Below are positions 53,484 to 60,725 of a stretch of 64,000 nucleotides of DNA, in pieces; position 1 is the stretch's first letter; each line of letters starts with the position of its first letter. The notes beneath the pieces are model-generated. The model had not been told where the DNA came from. It worked only from the letters and a program-made list of their open reading frames with translations, and did not search any database. The stretch comes from Shewanella marisflavi (GTDB lineage Bacteria; Pseudomonadota; Gammaproteobacteria; Enterobacterales; Shewanellaceae): contig NZ_JAKIKX010000011.1 in the NCBI RefSeq assembly GCF_023283925.1, positions 39,273 through 103,272 on the forward strand. Reading direction: 5' to 3'. The position numbers and the translations under genes are program-made.

Positions 53484-53495
53484 CGAAGCGTTACT
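53433..53495 (+). other. attC-like recombination site 3 (weaker)
   Basis: TAACAAGGCGCTGAA at the left partly matches the reverse complement of TTCTTAGCGAAGCGTTA at the right, with typical TAAC and GCGTTA ends. The arms are less perfect than in sites 1 and 2. About 63 bases overlapping the 3' end of the secreted-protein gene. Confidence 0.55.
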
Positions 53496-53603
53496 GATCA
53501 AATACTCTAACGCGTTTCTGTCCATGAATGTGTTACAGAGTTTTGTTTACTAAAGTTCCGTGTAGGCGTTTGGTAATTTAGTGGTAAGGCCTGAGAATGG
53601 AAC

Positions 53604-54911
53604 TCAATGCATACTCTGTAATTTGTTTGAAATGTAGTTGAGACCTATTGATGGATAGTTGATTATTGACTTTGGAACTCCCCGTTTTTCAAGTCTGCCT
53701 TTCAGTGACAACAAGGAATCTACTAAGGTTGCTACCTCTTCCAATAGTCTGTCAGATTCAACTAAATCACTTAATGTTTGAGATATTTGGTGGAAGTTAA
53801 GTTTGCCACCATGCTCTATATTTGGAGCCCAAGTTGTTGTTCTAACAACACCTTGAGGGTCAGCCTTCATTGGAGCAAAGTCGTAGATTGGTGCGAGACC
53901 AATTTTCTCTTGATCTCTAACTATTGCGATGTTGCGCCCATGGTTATCTGAGTTTCCAAAGACAAAGTTAAGCAAGTCTCTTTTAACCCATTCAATTACA
54001 AGGCTTTCGGCGTCAAATTGGTAGCCCTGCTCTTTGACTAGGTAACTGTTTTGAATAATATTGATAAGCTCTCTTAGTGTATCTTCATGATCTAGGAATT
54101 CACCTGGTGGCTTTTGAAGAACAGAATATATAGACTCGATCGCACAATGAGTTACATTGCCATCTCTAGTCGTTTCAACGTCAAATCGGGGTAGCCAAAG
54201 AGACGGGTAGACCGGCCCTTCCAGTAACATCATCCCCTTCGTGGCAATAGTGTCGAATCCAAGGTGTTCGAGTTCATGATAGTAATGGTATTCAGCTCTG
54301 AGAATATCCGAGTCTATAACTGATTGTTTTCCTCTTGGGAACTTTACTAGGTAGTGTTCATTGCTAGGATATATAACCTTGCTTGGGGAGTTTAGCCAAA
54401 CATGTTGGTCGTGCTTGCTAAGGAGAAATTTAGGAGCCTCACCGCCGGCTCCTGTTGCGCTTCTTACGTCTGCACCCTGTTCTTCAGCATAATCGAGGAA
54501 ATTCCACCCTTTGTTTATTACATCGTCAATGGTGAATGAGGGATTGTGTGGCTGGTGTTCCGCATTTAATGCTTCTTTAATCCTTATATTCCCTATTGGT
54601 CCACATGCATATTGGCCAAGGAGATTGTATATAGACTCCTCTATTGGTAACCCTTTTCCAGTCCAGAAACGTTTACCCGCTCCACTGAGAATGATGTCAT
54701 CTATGAACCTGAATGGTTGTTTTTTTGTAGTGTGATAAGGGAAAACTGTTACAGGCAGGTTTATTGATATGGCGCGATTGTCATCGCAACCAAAATGCTC
54801 AATGGCATACGAATCAAAATATCTAAGTGACATTGCATTTTCCTCAAATTTTAAGGCTGCAGCATCATGCCAAGTATCGCCAAGCTTAATTTGAATAGTT
54901 AATTCCGCCAA
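53604..54911 (-). CDS. HipA-like kinase without adjacent hipB
   Basis: A 435-residue protein whose C-terminal half matches HipA-type Ser/Thr kinases: GAGGEAPKFLLS (glycine loop and Lys), NFVFGNSDNHGRNIAI (catalytic loop) and LAPIYDFAPM (DFx-like). HipA kinases phosphorylate glutamyl-tRNA synthetase or other targets and halt growth. The usual hipB antitoxin gene is not adjacent; upstream are two palindromic operators. The start is TTG at 54911 after AAAGG, which would keep expression low. The nearest helix-turn-helix gene is the XRE protein at 57107. Confidence 0.8.
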   Translation of the reverse strand: MAELTIQIKLGDTWHDAAALKFEENAMSLRYFDSYAIEHFGCDDNRAISINLPVTVFPYHTTKKQPFRFIDDIILSGAGKRFWTGKGLPIEESIYNLLGQYACGPIGNIRIKEALNAEHQPHNPSFTIDDVINKGWNFLDYAEEQGADVRSATGAGGEAPKFLLSKHDQHVWLNSPSKVIYPSNEHYLVKFPRGKQSVIDSDILRAEYHYYHELEHLGFDTIATKGMMLLEGPVYPSLWLPRFDVETTRDGNVTHCAIESIYSVLQKPPGEFLDHEDTLRELINIIQNSYLVKEQGYQFDAESLVIEWVKRDLLNFVFGNSDNHGRNIAIVRDQEKIGLAPIYDFAPMKADPQGVVRTTTWAPNIEHGGKLNFHQISQTLSDLVESDRLLEEVATLVDSLLSLKGRLEKRGVPKSIINYPSIGLNYISNKLQSMH

Positions 54912-54928
54912 AACCTTTACCTTGTGAA

Positions 54929-54985
54929 GTTAGCTATATAGCTAATATTGGTGTGAATTTAATAAAAGTTAGCCATATAGCTAAC
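54929..54985. promoter_or_regulatory. Twin palindromic operators upstream of the HipA-like gene
   Basis: TTAGCTATATAGCTAA at 54930-54945 is a perfect 16-bp palindrome, and GTTAGCCATATAGCTAAC at 54968-54985 is a near-copy 39 bases away (with one mismatched pair). Their placement directly upstream of the gene suggests a dimeric repressor that binds cooperatively, as HipB does with other half-sites. The repressor is not identified. Confidence 0.7.
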
Positions 54986-55013
54986 ACGTTATCAGTAAAA
55001 GATAAGTATCACT

Positions 55014-56429
55014 TTAAAAAGGAGAGCTAAAGGTTGAAACTACCTTCTCTCTGAAACCTCCGAGTAGCTCAAATGACAATGATGCTGGAAGGATTGGTTG
55101 TTCTAGGGGGTCCAACTCTGCCAAATGCGATGGTGTATGTTCATCAAGGCAGGCTCGTCCAAATTTAAGCTCGCTAATGGACGTTGGGGGAATATTTTTG
55201 GATAACAAGGGGAGAGTATTGCCTCGGCCCTGTGAGACTTCTGATTCCAGCGCTTCCCGGAATACCACTGGAATGTCAGGTATCTCTTCAGCTATGCGGT
55301 TTGCGAATTCAACAAGTTTTGGTGCAGCGAAGGTGTATAGCCAGGCTTCTTGGTTTTTGCTTTTATTCTTACGTAATACTCTACCTAGAACTTGCCTAAA
55401 ATAGAGCTCAGTTTTGACTCTGCTTAGGTGACAACACACCTGGAGACGTGGGATGTCAGTCCCCTCACTAATCATACCAACACTAACAATCCAGTTTGTT
55501 GTGCCGCTCCTGAATTCATCGATTTTTAATGACGGTTGTTGTTCTTTGTAAGTAACGATTTCTGCGGTTTGTGCAAACTCTTTTCTGAGAATATTCAGAA
55601 TATGAGTGGCATGTTCTACTGATGAGGCAACGACTAGTCCTGCTGCATTTGGATTGTGTAACCTAATGCTATTGAGCTTGTTTGTCGCCAGCTTTAACAC
55701 ATGTCGTACTGCCAAATCATTTTTGATGACCGATTGATAAGAAACCGAAGAACCTTTGAATAAATCATCTAGGCAATTAAACGTCTTAGTTTCATTATCT
55801 TCATCAGTAACCGAGATTTTTTCATTATCAATTAAGACGATCTTGGGATTTCTGCATACTCCGTCAGCTACAGCTTCCCTTAAACCGTATATGTAATCGC
55901 ATTGAATTTGGTTGTTCGGATCTGTATAACGAGATAGAGCTATAGGTGCCTGATCTGAGCGCCATGGAGTGCCAGTTAATGCTAGGGTGTATTCTGCTTG
56001 GTTTTGAATATTCAGTAAGATCTCTTCTCCCCATGCATTCGCATTTTCTAGAGAACTGCCTGAGCAATGGTGGATCTCGTCAAAAACGACGAGTACGCGA
56101 TTTCGCTTTAGCAGCTGCCAAAAATCTTCGTTGAATGACAGCATACTTTGATAAGTGTAAGAGCAACCAATAGCACCGATCACGCCATTGAAACGGCAGT
56201 CCAATCGTTTTGAAAATGCAGACTTGATCCCCTGAGATATATTGATGGAAGGTGAAAAGCAAAGCACAAAGTCGATTAGGCCTTCTTTAAGTAGTTGAGC
56301 TGCCACCTCGGCCGCCATAATCGTCTTACCGGCTCCAGGCGTCGCTAAACAAAGAAAGTGTCTGTGTTGGGTATTAAAGTGCTTTAGAGTGCGATTGACG
56401 CACTCTGATTGCCATTTTCTTAGTTGCAT
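55014..56429 (-). CDS. DEAD/DEAH (ResIII-type) superfamily 2 helicase
   Basis: A 471-residue helicase with motif I ATPGAGKT (residues 29-36), motif II DEIHH, motif III TGTPW, motif V SEGTDIPRLQ and motif VI QVLGRVLR. Such stand-alone helicases are frequent in defence and mobile loci. It is the downstream gene of a two-gene unit with a winged-helix/coiled-coil protein (5-base gap). There is no associated methylase or nuclease gene on this strand. Function is inferred only from family. Confidence 0.85.
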   Translation of the reverse strand: MQLRKWQSECVNRTLKHFNTQHRHFLCLATPGAGKTIMAAEVAAQLLKEGLIDFVLCFSPSINISQGIKSAFSKRLDCRFNGVIGAIGCSYTYQSMLSFNEDFWQLLKRNRVLVVFDEIHHCSGSSLENANAWGEEILLNIQNQAEYTLALTGTPWRSDQAPIALSRYTDPNNQIQCDYIYGLREAVADGVCRNPKIVLIDNEKISVTDEDNETKTFNCLDDLFKGSSVSYQSVIKNDLAVRHVLKLATNKLNSIRLHNPNAAGLVVASSVEHATHILNILRKEFAQTAEIVTYKEQQPSLKIDEFRSGTTNWIVSVGMISEGTDIPRLQVCCHLSRVKTELYFRQVLGRVLRKNKSKNQEAWLYTFAAPKLVEFANRIAEEIPDIPVVFREALESEVSQGRGNTLPLLSKNIPPTSISELKFGRACLDEHTPSHLAELDPLEQPILPASLSFELLGGFREKVVSTFSSPF

Positions 56430-56434
56430 GTAGA

Positions 56435-56974
56435 TTATTTACGCTGGTGAAAGAGGACAGATTTAATTGCTTTGATTTGCCCAAGTAGTTTTGAGCTTTT
56501 TTCTCGGGCTTGTAAGTACTGGGATTCGAGGTGCGCCTTCATTTCGGGGAAGGATTGATACAACCGCATATACTCTTCTGACTCACCAATGCTAGCGAGT
56601 AGATCCACTTCAGATTCTTTCAAACGCTCTTCAAGTTGCTTAATAGCATCATTAGAGGTCGAGTGGGGTGATGTGATCTGGTTTGCCGTGGCTGCTGATG
56701 TATTTTGCTCGATGAATTTGGTCTCAAAAAACAGCTCAGACTTCTGGTACGCAATTCTTTTAGAGTGTTTGGTTCCCTTTTTCAGCAGTAAGCCTTTCTT
56801 AACCAGTCTATGGATTTGTCGGTAAACATATTTGCGAGCTTCAATCGGCTCTTCAGTCGTTGAAGGCATTGCCAAGTATGCGTCACGTAACCGTGCCACA
56901 CTGAAGTTGTCAAAGTTCTCATCCTGGAGAATTGAATTTAGTTGAGCGTTAATCTTGATGGATGGTTTTGACAT
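56435..56974 (-). CDS. Winged-helix and coiled-coil protein coupled to the helicase
   Basis: A 179-residue protein. The N-terminal half (FSVARLRDAYLAM to KYVYRQIHRLVKKGLLLKKG) looks like a winged-helix DNA-binding domain; the C-terminal half (from about residue 108) is a predicted coiled coil rich in Glu, Lys and Gln. It could be a DNA-binding partner for the helicase. I do not recognise a named family. It diverges from the XRE-regulator gene across 132 bases. Confidence 0.65.
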   Translation of the reverse strand: MSKPSIKINAQLNSILQDENFDNFSVARLRDAYLAMPSTTEEPIEARKYVYRQIHRLVKKGLLLKKGTKHSKRIAYQKSELFFETKFIEQNTSAATANQITSPHSTSNDAIKQLEERLKESEVDLLASIGESEEYMRLYQSFPEMKAHLESQYLQAREKSSKLLGQIKAIKSVLFHQRK

Positions 56975-57040
56975 TACTTTCTCGCAAAGCGGCTCTTTAT
57001 CTCTAACTCTCCGGGATAGGAGAGCTTTGCATTATGAATG

Positions 57041-57054
57041 CGGATTATAATCCG
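57041..57054. promoter_or_regulatory. Palindromic operator between the helicase module and the XRE regulator
   Basis: CGGATTATAATCCG is a perfect 14-bp palindrome in the 132-base divergent space. Another imperfect palindrome, CTCTCC-GGGAT-AGGAGAG, lies at 57007-57024. This spacing and form is like restriction-control (C-protein) or XRE repressor sites. The XRE protein encoded next to it is the obvious candidate binder. Confidence 0.6.
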
Positions 57055-57106
57055 TGGCTTTGTAAGCCGCAACTTCGGATAGTCTTTCTCTTTAACGAGA
57101 TGAAAA

Positions 57107-57313
57107 ATGAAAGACTTAGCTATCCAGTTTGGTGCGAAATTACGAGATAAGCGCAAGGCTCTCGGGATTTCGCAAGATAAAATGGCGTTATTAGCAGAGA
57201 TAGATCGTAGCTATGCAGGACGAATTGAACGTGGAGAAGTCAACATCACGCTCGAAAAGGCCTATCAACTCGCTGAGGTTTTGGGGTGTGACGTAAGAGA
57301 GTTATTGCCCTAA
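57107..57313 (+). CDS. XRE-family small transcriptional regulator
   Basis: A 68-residue helix-turn-helix protein: LGISQDKMALLAEIDRSYAGRIERGEVN is the XRE core. The size and appearance match C-protein-type regulators of mobile defence modules. It is divergent from the winged-helix/helicase pair with a palindrome in between, so it likely controls that pair and itself. Confidence 0.82.
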   Translation: MKDLAIQFGAKLRDKRKALGISQDKMALLAEIDRSYAGRIERGEVNITLEKAYQLAEVLGCDVRELLP

Positions 57314-57471
57314 AGTAAAAGCGGCTGGCATTGCGCCAAATGTTTGCTTTTCCTACATGAGTGAGAAAATATAATTAAACATCTATGGTAATGCGAATTA
57401 TTTTTACGGGCAATAGCGAGCTAAATTCACGTTCATGTTCTAGATAGAATACGTTTTCATAGTGGATTTAC

Positions 57472-57960
57472 CTATCTCATTTCAGTTTTAAGCTGGGCGA
57501 TTTGGCGATCAATGCTCGATACTTCGGTATCGGCCTGTTGGGTGATAGCGCTCATTTCTTGAGCTAGGCTTTGCTGCCAGGTGGCCCCGGCTAAGTTGTT
57601 GTTTGCCCAGCGTCCGCGATTCCTTAGATTAGCCATTCGACGATCTCGGTTAGCGATAACCCTTTCGCGGCGGTTCTCAAGCTTATTGATTTCACGCTCA
57701 ATTTGCTGATTACGAACATAGGTACTGATTTGCGCTTTCTTATCGCTGCCGTTTCCAAGGTTGCTTTGAAGATGACTATAAGCAGGAGCAGCATCATTAC
57801 TGACAACACTGCCAACCCCACTGAGATCAACAGGCTTGCTATCTTCATCACATGGATCGGCTTGATACACGCCATCTGTGCAGCGGTATACTTCGCTCTG
57901 GGCGGAGAAGGCGAGTAAAAGAGAGAGCGTGAATAGCGTGAATTTGTTTATGTGCTTCAT
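57472..57960 (-). CDS. DUF4124-domain exported protein
   Basis: A 162-residue protein with a signal peptide (ending AQS), then VYRCTDGVYQADPCDEDSKPVDL, typical of DUF4124. The C-terminal half is a Gln/Arg-rich helical region. GGAGG six bases before the ATG at 57960 supports the start. Function unknown. It is unusual for such a housekeeping-like domain to be inside island cargo. Confidence 0.72.
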   Translation of the reverse strand: MKHINKFTLFTLSLLLAFSAQSEVYRCTDGVYQADPCDEDSKPVDLSGVGSVVSNDAAPAYSHLQSNLGNGSDKKAQISTYVRNQQIEREINKLENRRERVIANRDRRMANLRNRGRWANNNLAGATWQQSLAQEMSAITQQADTEVSSIDRQIAQLKTEMR

Positions 57961-57987
57961 ACAATCCTCCATGATTATATTGCCAGT

Positions 57988-58221
57988 TTACTCCTCTTTT
58001 TCAGTCAAATAAATATTGCTTCGGTACCGGTCATTTAGCTTCTTAATCTTAACTCTGTCGAGGATTTCCGAACGCAAGATAGTTATCGATTTGTCTGCAT
58101 GTACGCCAATGCTATTTTTCCCCATATTGATTACTTCAATGGGGGGCAATTGATTGCCGTTAGCGTCATAGATGTTATCTAGGTAGAGAGATTCGCCTTC
58201 CACGCGGGTAAGTATCAGCAT
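57988..58221 (-). CDS. CsrA/RsmA-like RNA-binding protein
   Basis: A 77-residue protein starting MLILTRVEGESLYL, which matches the CsrA N-terminus MLILTRRVGETLMI, and with IGVHADKSITILRSEI as the equivalent of CsrA's IGVNAPKEVSVHREEI. An insertion (NIYDANGNQLPP) replaces the short central strand loop. CsrA dimers bind GGA motifs near ribosome-binding sites and repress translation. AAGGAAG upstream supports expression. It lies 27 bases upstream of the DUF4124 gene and may be its operon partner. Confidence 0.75.
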   Translation of the reverse strand: MLILTRVEGESLYLDNIYDANGNQLPPIEVINMGKNSIGVHADKSITILRSEILDRVKIKKLNDRYRSNIYLTEKEE

Positions 58222-58327
58222 TATACTTCCTTGTTTAATGTGTGGAGTATTTAGTGTAGATCACAAGCAAAATTAAGCATAATATGACGGCAAAATCGTG
58301 TAACTTATTGTTGGATAGGGATGTTTG

Positions 58328-59458
58328 ATGAGTGAACAAGTGAAAGGTCAAAACATAGACAGTTTTGATAACTGGCTAATTTGGTTAAAACGAGCGGCCT
58401 ATCTTGGCATCATCGTTTTTCTATCTGTTCTCATCAGCTATTTTGCAAATTTTGCGCAGTGGCCATGGCGACTTTCCCCATTACCCGAAGATTGGTCCTC
58501 ATTCGGTTCAGTGCTTGCTGGGGCCTCAGCCTTTTTAGCTGCGATAGGTACGGTAGGGGTACTGCTTATCAGCATTAAGCAGTTCAAGCTTCAGCAGAAA
58601 CAGATTGAAGAACAAGCTAAACGACAGGATGAGTTTGAGGAGCTTCAGAAAGACAAGTGGGATAAAGAAAATGAGATGCTCAATTTCCAGAAGTATCAAA
58701 TGCACTACTCATCATTTGAAGAGCTACTTGATAATTATTGCAATGATAATAAAGTTGAAATAACTTCACGTAATAAGCTTTATAAAAAATTATTTCCAAA
58801 TAACACCTTTGAAAACACATGCCTATCAAATGATGAGGCTGACATATTCGAAGGTGAGATAAATCATCTGATAAATTTTTACCTGAGATGCTTAAAGGAG
58901 CTTAAGGCATTTAATACAGATAAAGATATTGCTGTTTTGAACGCCTCCAACTTAATCACCACCTTGTTACACATTAATCCACAGCAAACATTAAAAAATG
59001 GTGATATTGAAATCAAAAGAAATGATGATTTTATATTTTCAGGACTAAATTTGCACAATGCAGACAGCACGATGCGCAACATTGGTGATTTAATTAGAAA
59101 CTTACAACGTTTTTCAGGGCACACAAGGGAATGGGGTGAGGATGACAGTTTAAAATATCATAAAATCAACTTGGCACAATTCAAAGATGATATTTCTAGT
59201 CACTCCGCCCGTGTTTATAGCAACAACAAGTTTTACTCTGATATATTAGATTTACAGTTTGTTATCTATAAGGTTTTTGGTAATGAAATTGAAAATACAC
59301 TGCGTATAATTGAAAGCGATGAAAGTTTCGCCAATTATTACGAATCAATTAAAGTCCTAATAAGTAACAATGCAAAAAATATGGATCAAGAAAAGCTAGA
59401 ACAGTTAAATACTGCACTCGGAAAACTCGCTCCAGCTTATTACGCTATTTGCTCATGA
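58328..59458 (+). CDS. Two-TM protein of abortive-infection-like architecture
   Basis: A 376-residue protein with two N-terminal membrane segments (about 24-43 and 58-83), a coiled coil (about 86-120) and a helical cytosolic domain of 250 residues with HYSSFEELLDNYCND. This layout is like putAbiC-type and other two-TM effectors that kill infected cells by membrane damage. No reverse transcriptase or other partner is next to it, so a retron or other multi-gene system is not supported. AT-rich. Function is inferred. Confidence 0.6.
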   Translation: MSEQVKGQNIDSFDNWLIWLKRAAYLGIIVFLSVLISYFANFAQWPWRLSPLPEDWSSFGSVLAGASAFLAAIGTVGVLLISIKQFKLQQKQIEEQAKRQDEFEELQKDKWDKENEMLNFQKYQMHYSSFEELLDNYCNDNKVEITSRNKLYKKLFPNNTFENTCLSNDEADIFEGEINHLINFYLRCLKELKAFNTDKDIAVLNASNLITTLLHINPQQTLKNGDIEIKRNDDFIFSGLNLHNADSTMRNIGDLIRNLQRFSGHTREWGEDDSLKYHKINLAQFKDDISSHSARVYSNNKFYSDILDLQFVIYKVFGNEIENTLRIIESDESFANYYESIKVLISNNAKNMDQEKLEQLNTALGKLAPAYYAICS

Positions 59459-59602
59459 CTAATTACCTCTAAACCTCTATCTGGGTATGAGGCAAATCAG
59501 GGGCGGCACCTAAGACTCGCCTCTCTAGCACATACACCTTTGTACCTGAGGGCGCACTACCAATGACGCGTATTGTATGTCCATTCCAGTATAGTAATCT
59601 GT

Positions 59603-60079
59603 TTACGGTGCCTTATAAGTGATTTTATTCACATACCAAATCTGCTCACCTGTTGGTGTCTTAACAACTGCTTCATCATCCACTTCTTTTTTCAGTAATG
59701 CCCGCGCCATAGGTGCATCAATAGAGATGTAATCATTGCGACCATAGATTTCATCAGGGCCAACTATGCGGAAGCTTTTTGTATCGCCGTTTTCATTTTC
59801 AATTTCAACCCAAGCCCCGAAGAAGACCTTACCATCTTGCTCTGGAGAGTACTCAATGACTTTGATAGCTTCAATGCGCTTTCGAAGGAAGCGTACTCGA
59901 GAGTCAATTTGCCTAAGAAGACGTTTGTTCTCTTTGTAGTCAGCGTTTTCTGAGCGGTCTCCAAGGCTAGCTGCCCAGGTCACTTTTTTGGTGATTTCAG
60001 GCCTGTACTCGCGCCAGAGGTAATTAAGCTCTTTATTGAGTTTCTCAAACCCTTCTCGGGTAATTAGGTTGGTTCTCAA
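59603..60079 (-). CDS. greB: Island-borne complete GreB transcript-cleavage factor
   Basis: A 158-residue protein with the same length as E. coli GreB and strong similarity along its whole length (LNYLWREYRPEITKKV, SLGDRSENADYKENK, DGKVFFGAWVEIEN, DYISIDAPMARALLKKE). GreB rescues stalled RNA polymerase by stimulating cleavage of the backed-up transcript. It starts with TTG at 60079 and lies 21 bases after the GmtX-like gene. Its DNA differs from the broken chromosomal copy at many synonymous positions. It is therefore an acquired homologue and not a duplicate of the chromosomal gene. Confidence 0.92.
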   Translation of the reverse strand: MRTNLITREGFEKLNKELNYLWREYRPEITKKVTWAASLGDRSENADYKENKRLLRQIDSRVRFLRKRIEAIKVIEYSPEQDGKVFFGAWVEIENENGDTKSFRIVGPDEIYGRNDYISIDAPMARALLKKEVDDEAVVKTPTGEQIWYVNKITYKAP

Positions 60080-60100
60080 CTGTGTATTCCTAGTCCTTGC

Positions 60101-60724
60101 TTACAAATACTGCAATGCTTTTTTAATCGCATCTAAGGTTGCAACAGGGAAAAATGTTTCTTGTTCATCGACCGTCAATATACTTCCATTTGGGCCTATC
60201 TCCAATCGTTGTCGGCGCAAAAACTCCGATGAGATTAGGTGCTCTAAAGCATCTCGCTCCAAGTTGGTGAGTTTAGCGGTAGTTGATGCTGATGAATCGC
60301 CGTCAAATATCTCAATAACTTGATCAATTGGTACGATTTCTTTTACTAACTTTTCTGCTGCAATTTTCTGAGAATAGAGGATGTTAGCTTGAAGTTTTAC
60401 AACAGGATCTTTTAATTCATCAATCCATGCGTAGCGTTTACTTTTGCTGGTTGTTGCTTTCGGTTTTTCACATTTTCCTGAGGTGTTTACGAAGCTAGCA
60501 ATAAGTGTTCTATATGGTTCACCTGTTTTATTGCGAATGCTCTGAGCTGCTGGGACTCCACGGCCCTTTCCAAGCCGTGCAATAGTGGAATAGCTAAATT
60601 CGCTTAGCCCTCTTTCTTGCTGTTCAATGCAAATTTGATAAATAGCATCTAGTGAACTCTGAATGCGTGAAGAGACCGTTTTCTTTAGTTGTTCAAGTAC
60701 TATTTGAGGGGAGATTTCTGACAT
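60101..60724 (-). CDS. gmtX: GmtX-like protein of a Gamma-Mobile-Trio module
   Basis: A 207-residue protein. The N-terminal half (SLDAIYQICIEQQERG, FSYSTIARLGKGRGVPAAQ, SIRNKTGEPYRTLIASF) resembles GmtX, which accompanies recombinases on GMT islands in Vibrio and related bacteria. The C-terminal half is helical. It begins one base after the GmtZ-like gene ends, so they are translationally coupled. Its biochemical role is not established. Identification is from recall of the family pattern and the operon position. Confidence 0.7.
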   Translation of the reverse strand: MSEISPQIVLEQLKKTVSSRIQSSLDAIYQICIEQQERGLSEFSYSTIARLGKGRGVPAAQSIRNKTGEPYRTLIASFVNTSGKCEKPKATTSKSKRYAWIDELKDPVVKLQANILYSQKIAAEKLVKEIVPIDQVIEIFDGDSSASTTAKLTNLERDALEHLISSEFLRRQRLEIGPNGSILTVDEQETFFPVATLDAIKKALQYL

Positions 60725-60725
60725 A

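Noticed and set aside
58261..58330. Possible retron or other multi-gene system with the two-TM protein
   Set aside because: No reverse transcriptase gene or structured msr/msd-like RNA was found beside it.
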